A stretch of 64,000 nucleotides of DNA from Candidatus Uhrbacteria bacterium (GCA_003576745.1 QEVR01000001.1:1-64000), one strand, 5' to 3'. Counted from the first letter of the stretch, positions 1 through 9,075 are shown. The notes: generated by a model from the sequence alone, not told the origin. Made by a program: numbers and translations.

Positions 1-80
1 AAAAGACGTTCACGTCTCGACAGGGATCCCTCGTCACGCCTGCGGCGCTTCTCGGGAAGGAAGAATTGAAACGTCGGATG
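1..80. other. window edge, no gene seen
   Basis: Short stretch downstream of the polysaccharide ligase gene. I see no convincing start, promoter or hairpin with a T-run in it. Confidence 0.4.
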
Positions 81-1382
81 CTAAATGCAAGGGCGGGACT
101 CAGGAAGTTTTTTTGGGTGCAAAATGCTACGCCTCTGCATGTGCTCGCCCCGCATTTTTTTCGTCACCGGTGTGGCCGTCGTCAATAGAATCAGCAACCA
201 AAATGCGACTGCAAGATCATTCTTGAAATACGGCACGTCTACGAGGCCATGAACAAGAAGCGCTGCGATGACAGGCAGCGTCACTGGCAGGCTGTCTTTG
301 CCGAAGCGTATCCATGTGCCGAGAATATAAAGGAAGGCAATGACGCCCAATATTCCCGTCTCGCTCCACAAGTTCAGCAAAATGTTATGCGGGTATTGGA
401 ATACTTCGATGAAGGTTGCTTTGTGATAGGGGAGAATAACGGTTGGGTAGGCGGCAAGCCCGGCGCCGAATATGGGACGGTCGCGGAGCATGGCAATGCT
501 CTCTTTCCAAAGAATTACGCGCACCTGTCCGGACCACTCCTGAAAGGTAAATCGTTCCACCACCGCGCCGCGAAGGGGCGAGGCAAAGACGGCGATCATG
601 CCCGCCACGGCAATAACAAGGGCAATCCAGCGCGTACGCCGTTTCATGACAAGCGCGATACAGGCGGCGGCAAGGAAGGCAATGAATCCGCCGTCGCTCC
701 GTGCAAAGAGGATCGCGGAAAGCCCGGCGAGAATGCCCGCAGCTGATATCCATGTTCCAAGGAGGGGCGCGGCTTTTGCGCCTTGATGGTCCGCAATCGC
801 GTCTGCAAATAACAATGCGATCACCGGCGTCACAAAAAGCGCGAGGGCATTCGGGAACGGGAACGGACCCACGGCCCTGCGCCCGGGCCACGCATTCCAT
901 GGAGACGGAATCATCCATCCGGTAAAAAATTGTGCGGCCGACCAGATGCCGAGCAGCATGACAGCCACGGCAAAGGTTTTTGCGAGCATCGCTTTGTCTT
1001 CCCGCGTCCGGATGAGATCAAGGCCCATGAAAAAGATGAGTAAGGGCTCGATGAAATAGGCTCGATAGAGCCCGAGTGCTTGCGCGGTAACCGGGGAAAC
1101 GAGCACGGCAACGAGTCCGGCCGTGAGCCACAGGATCACAGGCCAGCGCCAAAGGGTCGCGCGCATCCAGGCTTCGAGCCATCCACGCCGCATGAACCAG
1201 CCAATAAAGGTTGCGAGCAACAGCAGTTCAAGGAGCGTCGTGGGGATCGGACCGAGATGCAGGCGGACCACATAGGACGGAAGGAGGAGCGGAAGAAACG
1301 CGAATGCTCGCTTCGGCCATTTCCAACTTATGACACCCCAGAGAAGGGCCGCGAGAAAGGAGCCGATAAGCAGATCGTCCAT
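81..1382 (-). CDS. O-antigen ligase/polymerase family (Wzy_C) membrane protein
   Basis: Predicted 433-residue integral membrane protein with about ten hydrophobic segments. The second half carries the Wzy_C/O-antigen ligase signature: a loop with the arginine-bearing RVILWKESIAML, then GAGLAAYPT, YPHNILLNLWSETG and a following membrane segment. Family members polymerise or ligate lipid-linked surface glycans at the outer face of the cytoplasmic membrane. I chose the ATG at 1382 (MDDLLIGSF) because it lies one base past the stop of the upstream flippase gene, giving translational coupling; longer starts would run into that gene. Pairing with a flippase suggests one operon for exporting and joining a surface polysaccharide. 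Whether it is a ligase or a polymerase cannot be told from sequence. Confidence 0.85.
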   Translation of the reverse strand: MDDLLIGSFLAALLWGVISWKWPKRAFAFLPLLLPSYVVRLHLGPIPTTLLELLLLATFIGWFMRRGWLEAWMRATLWRWPVILWLTAGLVAVLVSPVTAQALGLYRAYFIEPLLIFFMGLDLIRTREDKAMLAKTFAVAVMLLGIWSAAQFFTGWMIPSPWNAWPGRRAVGPFPFPNALALFVTPVIALLFADAIADHQGAKAAPLLGTWISAAGILAGLSAILFARSDGGFIAFLAAACIALVMKRRTRWIALVIAVAGMIAVFASPLRGAVVERFTFQEWSGQVRVILWKESIAMLRDRPIFGAGLAAYPTVILPYHKATFIEVFQYPHNILLNLWSETGILGVIAFLYILGTWIRFGKDSLPVTLPVIAALLVHGLVDVPYFKNDLAVAFWLLILLTTATPVTKKMRGEHMQRRSILHPKKLPESRPCI

Positions 1383-1383
1383 A

Positions 1384-2844
1384 TTAAAGGGTATTTTCGC
1401 CCGTTGGTGCCCCTTTGCTTGTGCGCACAAGCTCCAGAACCATGGTTTTGGTCACGGCCTTTGTCGCAAAAACGAGGATGGCGTATACCGCGGCGGCGAC
1501 GAGTATGGTGAGTCCGAGGGAGATATTCAAAAACGGCCGCGCGAGTATGACCATGAGCAGGCTGGCCAGGAGCGATTTGCCCGCCACGCGTAAGGAAAGG
1601 GACATCCGCGCTACGCGCAGGGTCATGACAAGGCTAGCGAGAGCAATGCAGACTTCGGAAAAGACCGTGAGCCATGCCGCCGCGAACATGCCGTATACGG
1701 GGATATAGAGGATATAGCCGATGAGGGTAAGAATGGACACGACGATATACACGGGGAGCATGGCTTTTTGCTTATCCAGGGCTACCACGGCATGCGAAAA
1801 CACGGTGCCAAAGAAAATCGATCCGGTCGCGAGGATTAAAATTTGTAAAATGGCGCCGGATGCTTCAAAATCTTGTCCGGCCACAAGCACCATCACCGGG
1901 TGCGCCACCAGAAGCGTGCCAAACATGAGCGGAAAGGTGATCAGGGAAAAGGCGTCAAAGCTCCGCCGGATGAAATTTTGGAATAGGGCCGCGTCTTTTT
2001 TGGCCCAGGCATTGGCAAGAAGCGGCAACAGCACCCCGGCATACATAAAGGGAAGGGTTATCAGAATTTCCAGCACGCGGTAGGCGGCGCCGTAAATGCC
2101 CACCTCGGTTTGCGGGCGTACAAAGCTCAAAATGAGGGTGTCTGCCTTGAAATAAATCAGGGAGAAAATGATGGACGCTCCGATAGGCCAGCTTCGCTTG
2201 ATTGTTTCCTTCCAGAATGCCCAGTCCACCATAAGGGCGAAACGCGCATATCGCCGGGCAATGAGGAAGTTTACGAAGAAATTGGCGGAGCCTCCGAGAG
2301 ACACCATAAGCACCACGGGCACGAGGCCCCAGTTCATGACCGTGGCAATGAGCACGCCGGCCAAAAGGACGGTGCGTCCGACCACTTCGGCGATGGCCAC
2401 CACATGCATTTTTAAGTGCCGTTGCTGAACCCCGATCACGATTTGATTCAGCGCCGTTACAAAGAATGACGCCCAAATGGCAAAAAGGGCGATTTTTAAT
2501 TCCCGATCGTACGGGAGCAATAGGCCGATGACGGGGGCGATGGAAAGAATGAGAAGCGCGCTCCAGAATCGGAGCGAGAACACGGCCGAGGTGACGCGGT
2601 CTTCATGCGTTTTGTCGCCTGCGCGTTCTCCCAGCATCTGCACGACCATGACATTCAGCCCCATGTCTAGAATGATCGCGAAAATCTGAAGAAAGGCATT
2701 GGCCGTGGAATATTTGCCGAATCCCTCCTGGCCGAGCAGACGCGTCATAAGCCCGACCACAATCACGCCAAGTATGGTCGAAACGATCTTTCCGGCAATT
2801 TGGACGGCTGTATTTGCCGCGAGCGCCCTTGCGATGGCTGACAT
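1384..2844 (-). CDS. oligosaccharide flippase, MOP superfamily (Wzx/MurJ-like)
   Basis: Predicted 486 residues with 12-14 hydrophobic segments and the typical beginning of the polysaccharide transporter family (MSAIARALAANTAVQIAGKI followed by LGVIVVGLMTRLLG and EGFGKYSTANAF). These proteins flip lipid-linked sugar repeats across the cytoplasmic membrane. A longer reading from a TTG at 2874 is possible; the ATG at 2844 is preferred because the family begins here and a GGAG lies just before it. The next gene (Wzy_C family) starts one base after its stop. The C-terminus (TKAVTKTMVLELVRTSKGAP) is cytoplasmic and basic. The specific sugar substrate cannot be inferred. Confidence 0.88.
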   Translation of the reverse strand: MSAIARALAANTAVQIAGKIVSTILGVIVVGLMTRLLGQEGFGKYSTANAFLQIFAIILDMGLNVMVVQMLGERAGDKTHEDRVTSAVFSLRFWSALLILSIAPVIGLLLPYDRELKIALFAIWASFFVTALNQIVIGVQQRHLKMHVVAIAEVVGRTVLLAGVLIATVMNWGLVPVVLMVSLGGSANFFVNFLIARRYARFALMVDWAFWKETIKRSWPIGASIIFSLIYFKADTLILSFVRPQTEVGIYGAAYRVLEILITLPFMYAGVLLPLLANAWAKKDAALFQNFIRRSFDAFSLITFPLMFGTLLVAHPVMVLVAGQDFEASGAILQILILATGSIFFGTVFSHAVVALDKQKAMLPVYIVVSILTLIGYILYIPVYGMFAAAWLTVFSEVCIALASLVMTLRVARMSLSLRVAGKSLLASLLMVILARPFLNISLGLTILVAAAVYAILVFATKAVTKTMVLELVRTSKGAPTGENTL

Positions 2845-2982
2845 GCTCCGTATTGTGCCACGACAGACGCCCAAGGAATAGGGAGAATTCAGCAGAAAGG
2901 GTTCTGGGCATGGGAGGACCGACGGGTACAGGTTTTACTCATTGTTACATTGCCTTAACACAGGGAAAAAAGTCCAGAATTG

Positions 2983-3011
2983 TTGACAATAAAGAGAAAA
3001 AACGGTATTCT
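2983..3011 (+). promoter_or_regulatory. sigma70-type promoter of the Ig/SpoIID gene pair
   Basis: TTGACA at 2983-2988, 17-bp spacer, TATTCT at 3006-3011. Transcription would start near 3018, leaving an untranslated leader of about 95 bases before the small ORF at 3112. Confidence 0.75.
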
Positions 3012-3111
3012 ATTATAGCTTGATGCAAGACCCTTCGCGGGCGGCTCATGCACACCCTCCCGGGCACAAAGCCGGGGAGCGAAAACACACCATAAAAACG
3101 GACCTGACAAT

Positions 3112-3396
3112 ATGGATCCATCGAAGCGTTTGAACGCCATGACCATTGCGTTCAATCACACGATGAAGATGATAGGACAGAAGGCCTGGACGGCCATTCA
3201 TTTAGGATGGCATATCGGGCCTTCTTTCTTTTTCGTCTTTTTGCTTAGCCTTGCCCCTGCGCATCCGGTATATTATGCAGCGCACCTCGAACACACGCAT
3301 CCGGGGTCGGTGCAGAAAATTCAGAAGCCCGATCTTTCGTGGAAGGAAGAGGAACAGCATACGCATTCACCGAAACTTATACGAGTCCTGATATGA
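3112..3396 (+). CDS. small single-pass membrane protein, unknown
   Basis: 94 residues with one hydrophobic segment (about residues 33-52, GPSFFFVFLLSLAPAHPVYY) and a polar tail. I do not recognise the family. Support for its being real: it follows a consensus promoter, and its stop overlaps the ATG of the SpoIID-domain gene in an ATGA arrangement (3393-3396), the usual sign of translational coupling. It could instead be a leader ORF whose main role is to deliver ribosomes to the downstream start. Confidence 0.45.
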   Translation: MDPSKRLNAMTIAFNHTMKMIGQKAWTAIHLGWHIGPSFFFVFLLSLAPAHPVYYAAHLEHTHPGSVQKIQKPDLSWKEEEQHTHSPKLIRVLI

Positions 3397-5339
3397 TGAA
3401 CGCAGGAACCCGCCGCGCATACGGGTTTCGCTCTCGGGGAGCGCGTTTTTTGCCTTGGAAGCGCGTGGCATCGGTATGGCAGACGGCTTTGCTTTCGCTT
3501 GCAACCATCCTCGCGCCGCTCCAGCTGACCTTCCAGCCGCAAATTGCCCTTGCGACGCGAGGCTATGAAGCGTCGGTAAACAAGCCTTCGCTCGACCTTT
3601 CCATGAGCCCGGGCGAAACGCGCACGGTCATTTTGACATACACGAATACGGGAACGGTCACATGGTTTCGCGATGCGAAAACATCGTATGTTTCCCTGTA
3701 TCTCGCCGGAAAAACATCCTCCCCGCTCCGCCATGCATCCTGGAGAACCTCCGATTCGCCTGCGCGCATAAGCGATGTCTCGGTTGCGCCGGGGAAGAGT
3801 ACAACGGTTTTGTTCCATGTTTCCGCGCCTTCTGCGAGCGGAACGTATACGGAAACCTTCCGCCTGGCTGCGGAAGATACGGCATGGATGTACGGTTCGG
3901 AAACCACGGTGACCGTCCGCGTATCCAAAGGCTCCGGAACCGCCGTATCCGCCCCTCTGCCTCCATCCGCGCCTGCGCCCGCGACAGCTCCTGTCTCTCA
4001 GCCCGTTGCGAACGGATCAGGAAATACGATGAAAGCCGTGCTCCTGCTCCGATCTGAAAAATCGCTCACGCTCGGAGGAGATGAGAGCAAAAAGATTACG
4101 CTGGGATTCAAAAACAGCGGATCCGCAGTCTGGAAGAACATGGCGATCAAGGTGGCAAATGTTCAGGCGGCCATGACAAATACGCTCCTTTCTGTATACC
4201 ACCCGTCCTGGACGTCATCCGACACCCCCGCAAACGTGGATGCGGTCACAAATCCCGGTGAAATCGGCTTTATTACCTTTACTCTGCAGGCTCCGCCAAA
4301 GCGCGGCACGTATACCGTACGCGTTCAGCTCGTGGCGAATGGCGCGAATAATGTGGAGGGCGGATTTGTCGATATTCCCGTTACCGTCACCTCGGACGGA
4401 GCGGTGCAGCTTTCCCCGTCCATTGTCCCGCCATCCGCGGAGAGTATTCCGAAAAATTCCGCCTTCATCGCGAATGAACCTATTATTCGCGTGGGACTTT
4501 TCCGTACTGTTGATGATCAGATGATCATAGGTTCTCTCCAGGGTTCGTTCCATTTATTTCAGAACGGCAAAACCGTCTGCGCCTTCCAGCATGGCGAGGA
4601 AGTAAAGGTGCGATTTGATCGCGTTCACGGGGTCTATCAGGCCACAGGTCCTCGATGCAATACGCAGTCTACCGATGTGTATCAGATCCAGAGCCTCGTG
4701 GGTCCGTGGGAGCCGCTCGTGATGACGGACTTCGACCGACCGGTTTCATGGCTTCCCGGCGCGAATGACAACACCTTCCGCGGCATTCTGGAACTCCGCT
4801 GGTCGGGCAAAGACGTGTGGCCCATTAATGAATTGCCCATGGAATTGTATTTGCGCGGCATCGCGGAAACATCGGATGTAAGCCCGCTCGAATATCAGAA
4901 AGCGCTCCTTATCGCCGCGCGCACGTATGCGTATTATCACTGGAAGCGCGGCACCAAGCATGCGGTCGAGCGCTTCCATGTGGACGGAAAATACGATCAG
5001 GTGTATCGCGGATACGGCGCGGAAATTCGCAGTCCGAAAATCGTGCGCGCCGTCATTGAAACGCGCGGACAAATTGTCACATATAACGGCGCGCTCGCCA
5101 TTACTCCATATTTCTCCCGTTCGGATGGACGGACGCGGTCATGGGAAGAGGTGTGGTATGGGGACCCCATCCCGTGGCTTCGAGGTGTATCTGTTCCATG
5201 GGACAATGGAAAAACGTTATGGGGCCACGGCGTAGGCATGAGCGCATCGGGCGCGCTCGGTATGGCGAATGACGGCAAGGGGTATGCGGATATTTTGAAG
5301 CACTTCTATACCGGAATCGAACTTCAGCTTTTCTACTAG
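3393..5339 (+). CDS. cell-wall protein: two NBR1-type Ig domains plus SpoIID/LytB domain
   Basis: 648 residues from the ATG at 3393. Residues about 25-55 form a signal peptide ending in QIALA. Two Ig-like repeats of the kind found in the NBR1 central domain follow (about 65-180 and 220-330), each with VILTYTNTGTVTWF or ITLGFKNSGSAVWK, a W-x-S-x-D/T-P stretch and a GTYT strand. The C-terminal third is a SpoIID/LytB domain: NELPMELYLRGIAE, AARTYAYYHW, DQVYRGYGAE, TPYFSRSDGRTRS and GHGVGMSASGALGMA. In sporulating bacteria SpoIID is a lytic transglycosylase that cuts denuded peptidoglycan. The Ig part probably anchors it outside the membrane. A GTG at 3339 would extend it, but the ATGA overlap favours 3393. 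Confidence 0.85.
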   Translation: MMNAGTRRAYGFRSRGARFLPWKRVASVWQTALLSLATILAPLQLTFQPQIALATRGYEASVNKPSLDLSMSPGETRTVILTYTNTGTVTWFRDAKTSYVSLYLAGKTSSPLRHASWRTSDSPARISDVSVAPGKSTTVLFHVSAPSASGTYTETFRLAAEDTAWMYGSETTVTVRVSKGSGTAVSAPLPPSAPAPATAPVSQPVANGSGNTMKAVLLLRSEKSLTLGGDESKKITLGFKNSGSAVWKNMAIKVANVQAAMTNTLLSVYHPSWTSSDTPANVDAVTNPGEIGFITFTLQAPPKRGTYTVRVQLVANGANNVEGGFVDIPVTVTSDGAVQLSPSIVPPSAESIPKNSAFIANEPIIRVGLFRTVDDQMIIGSLQGSFHLFQNGKTVCAFQHGEEVKVRFDRVHGVYQATGPRCNTQSTDVYQIQSLVGPWEPLVMTDFDRPVSWLPGANDNTFRGILELRWSGKDVWPINELPMELYLRGIAETSDVSPLEYQKALLIAARTYAYYHWKRGTKHAVERFHVDGKYDQVYRGYGAEIRSPKIVRAVIETRGQIVTYNGALAITPYFSRSDGRTRSWEEVWYGDPIPWLRGVSVPWDNGKTLWGHGVGMSASGALGMANDGKGYADILKHFYTGIELQLFY

Positions 5340-5353
5340 TTTCACGAGCATCT

Positions 5354-5791
5354 ATGGCGCAACTCCCACGCATCCCCATGAAAGGAGCTGGCGGATATGC
5401 CGCCAAACGGCAGGAAATCCGCATGGCAAAGGCCGCCACGACGGCAGGTTCTGCGTCAAAGGCGCAGATGCGGGCGATACAAGCAAAACAGCGCTTGGAA
5501 GAGGGGCGTCGCATGGATGCGGCGGAGAGCGTTCTTCGTCGAGGCGCAGTCGAACATCCCCCGAAGGGTGGAATCAGCAAAGAGCTGGAACGACGGCGCA
5601 CGGAGGCAGCCGAGCGGGGAACATCCATTGCGCGTATGAAGCGGCATGGCAATGAAGAAGCGCCAGAGATCGACGAGGAATCAGAGGCTGATATTCATTC
5701 CGACGACATTCAAAAACTCGAACTGGCGAAATTGCCGTCCGAGTTGAAAAACCCGAAACTTTTGCAGAGAAAATTCCGAACGGGCATTTAG
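5354..5791 (+). CDS. charged hypothetical protein, 145 aa
   Basis: Very polar, Ala/Lys/Glu/Arg-rich, with no membrane segment and predicted helical. It starts 15 bases after the SpoIID-domain stop and is likely cotranscribed. Residues 20-60 (KAATTAGSASKAQMRAIQAK) look like an exposed helix; the tail has an acidic patch (EIDEESEADIHSDD). No family recognised. Its stop codon overlaps the stop of the convergent PH-domain gene. Confidence 0.55.
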   Translation: MAQLPRIPMKGAGGYAAKRQEIRMAKAATTAGSASKAQMRAIQAKQRLEEGRRMDAAESVLRRGAVEHPPKGGISKELERRRTEAAERGTSIARMKRHGNEEAPEIDEESEADIHSDDIQKLELAKLPSELKNPKLLQRKFRTGI

Positions 5792-6396
5792 CTCGTTTGT
5801 GTTTTTGGCGGAACAATACGCGGGCCCAGAGCCGGCGTTTGCGCCGGCATATTCCCCTCGCGCTCGTGCTGGACGCGCGCCTCATTGGCGAGTTCGATCA
5901 CGCGTTTGGCAACATGATTCGGATGCGGAATATCCTCGAACACGAAACGCGTGGTTTCCGCCGCAGTCTGAATGTGGATGACGCCATAGTCGAAGAGCGT
6001 GTGAATAATGCCTTTTACTTCGCTCGTGACGTCCTGCACATTGTAGAGCATGAGCTCGCTCATGGTGCGTCCGAACAGCCCGTGCTGTTCGATATTGATA
6101 ATCCGGTGATTAGTGACGATCCAGATATCCAAAAACCAGTCGATGTAGTTCTGGAACAGGAAGAGCCAAGCATACAAAAAGAACATGCTGGATCCGAGCA
6201 CATAGAGCGTAAACCGTTCGGGCGCCTGGAAGAACAGGGGATACTGGATGTGGAGAAGCGCGTACACGGCAAAGGGGAGCGAGAGCACGACGGCAAAGGC
6301 GATGAGAATCGGGATGAGCACGAACCAATGCCTTCGCAGGAAAAAAATGTTTTCTTCCCCCGGGCGCGAAGTCGGCAGATTGCTAAGATCGATCAT
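5788..6396 (-). CDS. bacterial PH-domain membrane protein (bPH2-like)
   Basis: 202 residues. Two hydrophobic segments (about 23-50 and 64-88) come before a bacterial pleckstrin-like module: DWFLDIWIVTNHRIINIEQ, then GLFGRTMSELMLYNVQDVT, strands around IIHTLFDYGVIHIQTA and a closing helix (HPNHVAKRVIELANEA). This arrangement is the membrane-flanked PH-domain type, whose function is mostly unknown. Its ATG overlaps the stop of the upstream two-helix protein (ATGA), so the two are translated together and may form one complex. Confidence 0.8.
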   Translation of the reverse strand: MIDLSNLPTSRPGEENIFFLRRHWFVLIPILIAFAVVLSLPFAVYALLHIQYPLFFQAPERFTLYVLGSSMFFLYAWLFLFQNYIDWFLDIWIVTNHRIINIEQHGLFGRTMSELMLYNVQDVTSEVKGIIHTLFDYGVIHIQTAAETTRFVFEDIPHPNHVAKRVIELANEARVQHEREGNMPAQTPALGPRIVPPKTQTS

Positions 6397-6668
6397 AGCG
6401 AAATGTTTTTTGCTCCTCCCCCGAAGAAGAACAGGTTCAGTCCGTCGGGCAAAAGATCGATACCGCCGGTCCAGTCCACGCCGGAAAAATACAATCCGGA
6501 TCCGATGACCACGGCAAGGATGACGATGATAAAGAGAAACGTGGAAATATAGGCCGCCGGCGTGTGGAGTCCGTGGCGTATCATTTGAAGCAGGGTGAGC
6601 AAAACCAGTACGGCGTACAGGCCGAGCAGGACAATCCAGGCGATGAGGAAATATCCGAGAGGGATCAT
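6393..6668 (-). CDS. small two-pass membrane protein, unknown
   Basis: 91 residues with two hydrophobic stretches (about 4-30 and 40-63) and a short glycine-rich end (LNLFFFGGGAKNISL). No family recognised. It is translationally coupled to the PH-domain gene by a four-base overlap, so a shared membrane role is plausible. Confidence 0.65.
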   Translation of the reverse strand: MIPLGYFLIAWIVLLGLYAVLVLLTLLQMIRHGLHTPAAYISTFLFIIVILAVVIGSGLYFSGVDWTGGIDLLPDGLNLFFFGGGAKNISL

Positions 6669-6701
6669 ACGGGAGGAGTAGGAAGTGGGGGGTAGGGGCG
6701 C

Positions 6702-6735
6702 GCAGTAGGGGCGCAGTATGCTGCGCCCCTACTGC
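6702..6735. repeat. perfect inverted repeat overlapping the ruvB stop
   Basis: 15-base arms (6702-6716 and 6721-6735, GCAGTAGGGGCGCAG and its complement) with a four-base loop. It covers the last codons of ruvB and may stop ruvB transcription, although no long T-run follows on the minus strand. Word content (AGTAGGGGCGCAG next to GGAGTAGGAAGTGGGGGG) resembles the mosaic repeats elsewhere in the window. Confidence 0.7.
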
Positions 6736-7751
6736 GAAGACCCCGGCTGCTCCATGCCGAGATGCTTGTAGGCAATCGGCGTGGCCATGCGTCCGCGGGA
6801 TGTCCGTTCAATCATACCTTCCTGCATGAGAAACGGTTCGATGACTTCTTCAACGGTATCGACTTCCTGCGATGTTGCGGCCGCGAGCGTGGTGAGCCCC
6901 ACGGGACCTCCGCGGAATTTTTCGATGAGCGCGCGGAGCAGGGCACGATCCGCCTGATCCAGTCCTCGCGGGTCGATGTCGAGCCGTTCCAGCGCGTCTA
7001 TGACCACCGATGGCGTTAGTGTACCATCCCCCCTTACCTGCGCGTAGTCGCGGGCGCGTTTTAGAAGACGATTCGCGATGCGCGGCGTCCGTCGGGAGCG
7101 GCCGGCAATGGTGCGCGCCGACGCGTGGTCGATGGGAATATCGAGCAGGGCCGCGGATCTCCGGACAATGCTCGTCATTTCGTCCTCGCCGTAAAAATCG
7201 AGATGATACACGGATCCGAACCGGTCGCGGAGCGGCGCCGAGAGCAGGCTTAATTTCGTGGTTGCGCCCACCAGCGTAAATCGTTTCAAGTCGAGGCGAA
7301 GCGTTCGGGCCGTGGGGCCTTTGCCGATAACGATGTCGAGCGCATAGTCTTCCATGGCCGGATACAGCACTTCCTCGATGGTCCGATTCATGCGGTGGAT
7401 TTCGTCCACGAACAGCACGTCGCCTTCCTCCAGATTGGTGAGGATGGCGGCCAAATCCCCCACGCGGTCGAGCGCAGGCCCGCTCGTCACCTTGGTATGC
7501 GCGCCCATTTCATTGCCGATCACGTGCGCGAGCGTGGTTTTTCCGAGGCCCGGCGGCCCGTAGAGCAATACATGTTCGCACGGTTCGCCGCGCTGTTTTG
7601 CCGCCTCTAAAAAAATCGAGAGATTCTCTTTTACCTTCGGCTGACCGATAAATTCCGACAGGGATTTTGGCCGGAGGGACAGCTCCATGCCCGCGTCTTC
7701 CGGCTGTGCCGAGGCGTCTACGGGCGATACGTCTTTCCGGGCGTCTTCCAT
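6729..7751 (-). CDS. ruvB: Holliday junction branch-migration ATPase RuvB
   Basis: 340 residues, full length for the family. Walker A GPPGLGKT at 65-72, Walker [11 protein letters not shown], sensor 1 [18 protein letters not shown], and the C-terminal winged-helix part ([41 protein letters not shown]). RuvB is the hexameric motor that, with RuvA, migrates Holliday junctions for RuvC to cut. ruvC is in this window too (50.8 kb) but far away; ruvA is not here. The N-terminal 20 residues are a divergent acidic lead-in. No SOS-type operator is visible upstream. Confidence 0.97.
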   Translation of the reverse strand: MEDARKDVSPVDASAQPEDAGMELSLRPKSLSEFIGQPKVKENLSIFLEAAKQRGEPCEHVLLYGPPGLGKTTLAHVIGNEMGAHTKVTSGPALDRVGDLAAILTNLEEGDVLFVDEIHRMNRTIEEVLYPAMEDYALDIVIGKGPTARTLRLDLKRFTLVGATTKLSLLSAPLRDRFGSVYHLDFYGEDEMTSIVRRSAALLDIPIDHASARTIAGRSRRTPRIANRLLKRARDYAQVRGDGTLTPSVVIDALERLDIDPRGLDQADRALLRALIEKFRGGPVGLTTLAAATSQEVDTVEEVIEPFLMQEGMIERTSRGRMATPIAYKHLGMEQPGSSQ

Positions 7752-7789
7752 ATTCCAGGGAGGTTACCCAGCGCGCGCGTTGAACGCAA

Positions 7790-7825
7790 AAATCCCCGCA
7801 CCGGAGCAGCGTCGGGCGGGGATTT
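7790..7825 (-). terminator. Rho-independent terminator
   Basis: Arms AAATCCCCGC (7790-7799) and its complement (7816-7825); read on the minus strand the hairpin is followed by TTTTTGCG. It ends transcription of the minus-strand gene at 7838-8179. Confidence 0.8.
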
Positions 7826-7837
7826 GCTAGAGATGGG

Positions 7838-8179
7838 TCAGGCGATGAGATCGGCATCCGTTTCCGGATACGCCGAGTCCAGAAAACGGTCCAGGCGTTC
7901 CTCGGTATCGCCGAGGCTGATGCTTCGCCGTTGCCGCGCGCGTCCGGAGAAATCGACAATGTTCGTTTTTTTCACGAGCCGAAGCGGCGAGCGGTCCGTG
8001 GACGGCAGTCCGTCCATGCGTTCCGCAAGGTCGACGGGGCTTGAGGCATGAAGGCCGTGTTCGGGGAAGGGGGAATGAGCCGTGAGCCGCGGGCCTTGAG
8101 CCGCGGGCCCTTCATTGCATTTTCTTCGTTCCGTCCGTTTCAGTTTGTTCGAGGGCTTTTTCGGTTTGCTTCGTTTCAT
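7838..8179 (-). CDS. basic hypothetical protein, 113 aa
   Basis: Starts at the ATG at 8179, which has an excellent ribosome site (AGAGGAGG, five bases upstream). Lys/Arg-rich N-terminus (MKRSKPKKPSNKLKRTERRK), then a neutral middle and an acidic end. No family recognised. Part of the coding sequence (about 8075-8112) consists of the words GAGCCGTGAGCCGCGGGCC and a near copy, which also occur in the intergenic mosaic repeats; the middle of the protein may therefore be repeat-derived. Confidence 0.6.
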   Translation of the reverse strand: MKRSKPKKPSNKLKRTERRKCNEGPAAQGPRLTAHSPFPEHGLHASSPVDLAERMDGLPSTDRSPLRLVKKTNIVDFSGRARQRRSISLGDTEERLDRFLDSAYPETDADLIA

Positions 8180-8258
8180 GAATCCTCCTCTGAAGGTGCG
8201 GCACATAGTCAATCATGCTTTTCGCATAGCTTCAAGCGCGTATGGCATACTAGGGAGC

Positions 8259-8477
8259 ATGAATCCGTCTTTGCCGCCGCGCCGGACGCTCTCGCGGCCG
8301 CTTCCGACAGCGCGGCAGGATACCGTGTCCGCCATTTCCCATCATCTGGATATGATGACGTCGCGCATCAATCGCATGACTGAAAGCCAGCAGCGCATTC
8401 TGCGCGCCCTGCAATCCCAGGCGCCCGAAGGCGTGTCGCGCTTGGAATGGCTTGCGAGGCAGTTGAACGGACAATGA
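8259..8477 (+). CDS. small hypothetical protein, 72 aa
   Basis: Soluble, helical, basic start (MNPSLPPRRTLSRPLPTARQ) and a helix SAISHHLDMMTSRINRMTES. A TGG-CATACT extended -10 box lies seven bases before the ATG, so the message may start at or near the codon; GGGAG is too close to act as a normal ribosome site. Followed one base later by the 8479 gene, so the two form an operon. Family unknown. Confidence 0.5.
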   Translation: MNPSLPPRRTLSRPLPTARQDTVSAISHHLDMMTSRINRMTESQQRILRALQSQAPEGVSRLEWLARQLNGQ

Positions 8478-8478
8478 T

Positions 8479-8925
8479 ATGGCCGGATACGAACAGGTGC
8501 CTGAATCGTCGGCTCTGGAAAAGCGGCCTTCGAAGCCTAAAGAATCGGCGCGGGAACGCGAAGAGCTTCAGGAGCGCATTGAGGGACTGCGCAATTCGTT
8601 CTTAGACGATCTTCTTCGCCTCGAAGCGATTCGGAATGCAAGAAGGCGACTCAAACCTTCCGATATCGAAACCCTGGATCTTCTCGTGGCAACCCGGCCG
8701 CCGCTTTTGGATCCGCAGGCCATGCAAGACATGAGAGACCAGCTCACCGTTGAAGAAGAAACCCGGGACATGGCCGCATCCGCCATTTCTTTTATCGAAC
8801 TTTTGAACGACGAGGAACGGCGGCTCCGCAAGCATGCGGGCGCTTCCGGAGAAACGCTCAAACGCGAGGCCGCGGTTCGCGAACAGCATGTGAATGTGTT
8901 GAAGCAGGAATGGGGAATACAGTAA
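8479..8925 (+). CDS. coiled-coil hypothetical protein, 148 aa
   Basis: Highly charged and helical (EREELQERIEGLRNSFLDDLL, RRLRKHAGASGETLKREA). No membrane segment, no recognisable family. It begins one base after the stop of the 72-residue gene and ends at a strong terminator. Confidence 0.6.
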   Translation: MAGYEQVPESSALEKRPSKPKESAREREELQERIEGLRNSFLDDLLRLEAIRNARRRLKPSDIETLDLLVATRPPLLDPQAMQDMRDQLTVEEETRDMAASAISFIELLNDEERRLRKHAGASGETLKREAAVREQHVNVLKQEWGIQ

Positions 8926-8949
8926 AAAACTGCCTGACGGCAGTTTTTT
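8924..8949 (+). terminator. Rho-independent terminator
   Basis: Arms AAAAAACTGCC (8924-8934) and GGCAGTTTTTT (8939-8949) around TGAC. It works on the plus strand for the 8479 gene and, by symmetry, on the minus strand for tRNA-Leu. Confidence 0.9.
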
Positions 8950-8951
8950 CA

Positions 8952-9035
8952 TGGTGGGCCCGGCAGGACTCGAACCTGCACGCCTTGCGGCCGGGGTGTT
9001 TAAGACCCCTGCGTATACCATTCCGCCACGGGCCC
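8952..9035 (-). tRNA. tRNA-Leu (anticodon UAA)
   Basis: 84 bases including an encoded CCA. Acceptor GGGCCCG pairs with CGGGCCC; anticodon stem GGGGT/ACCCC encloses CTTAAAC, giving TAA; a long variable arm (about GGCCGCAAGGC) marks a class II tRNA; T-arm has GTTCGAGTC. It sits in the opposite orientation to the preceding protein genes. Confidence 0.97.
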
Positions 9036-9046
9036 GTGGCCGTGCG

Positions 9047-9075
9047 ACAATACCGGATTCAGATCGGTTTTTCAA
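9047..9075 (-). promoter_or_regulatory. promoter of tRNA-Leu
   Basis: On the minus strand TTGAAA, 17-bp spacer, TATTGT; the -10 ends about 11 bases before the tRNA 5' end. Confidence 0.75.
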
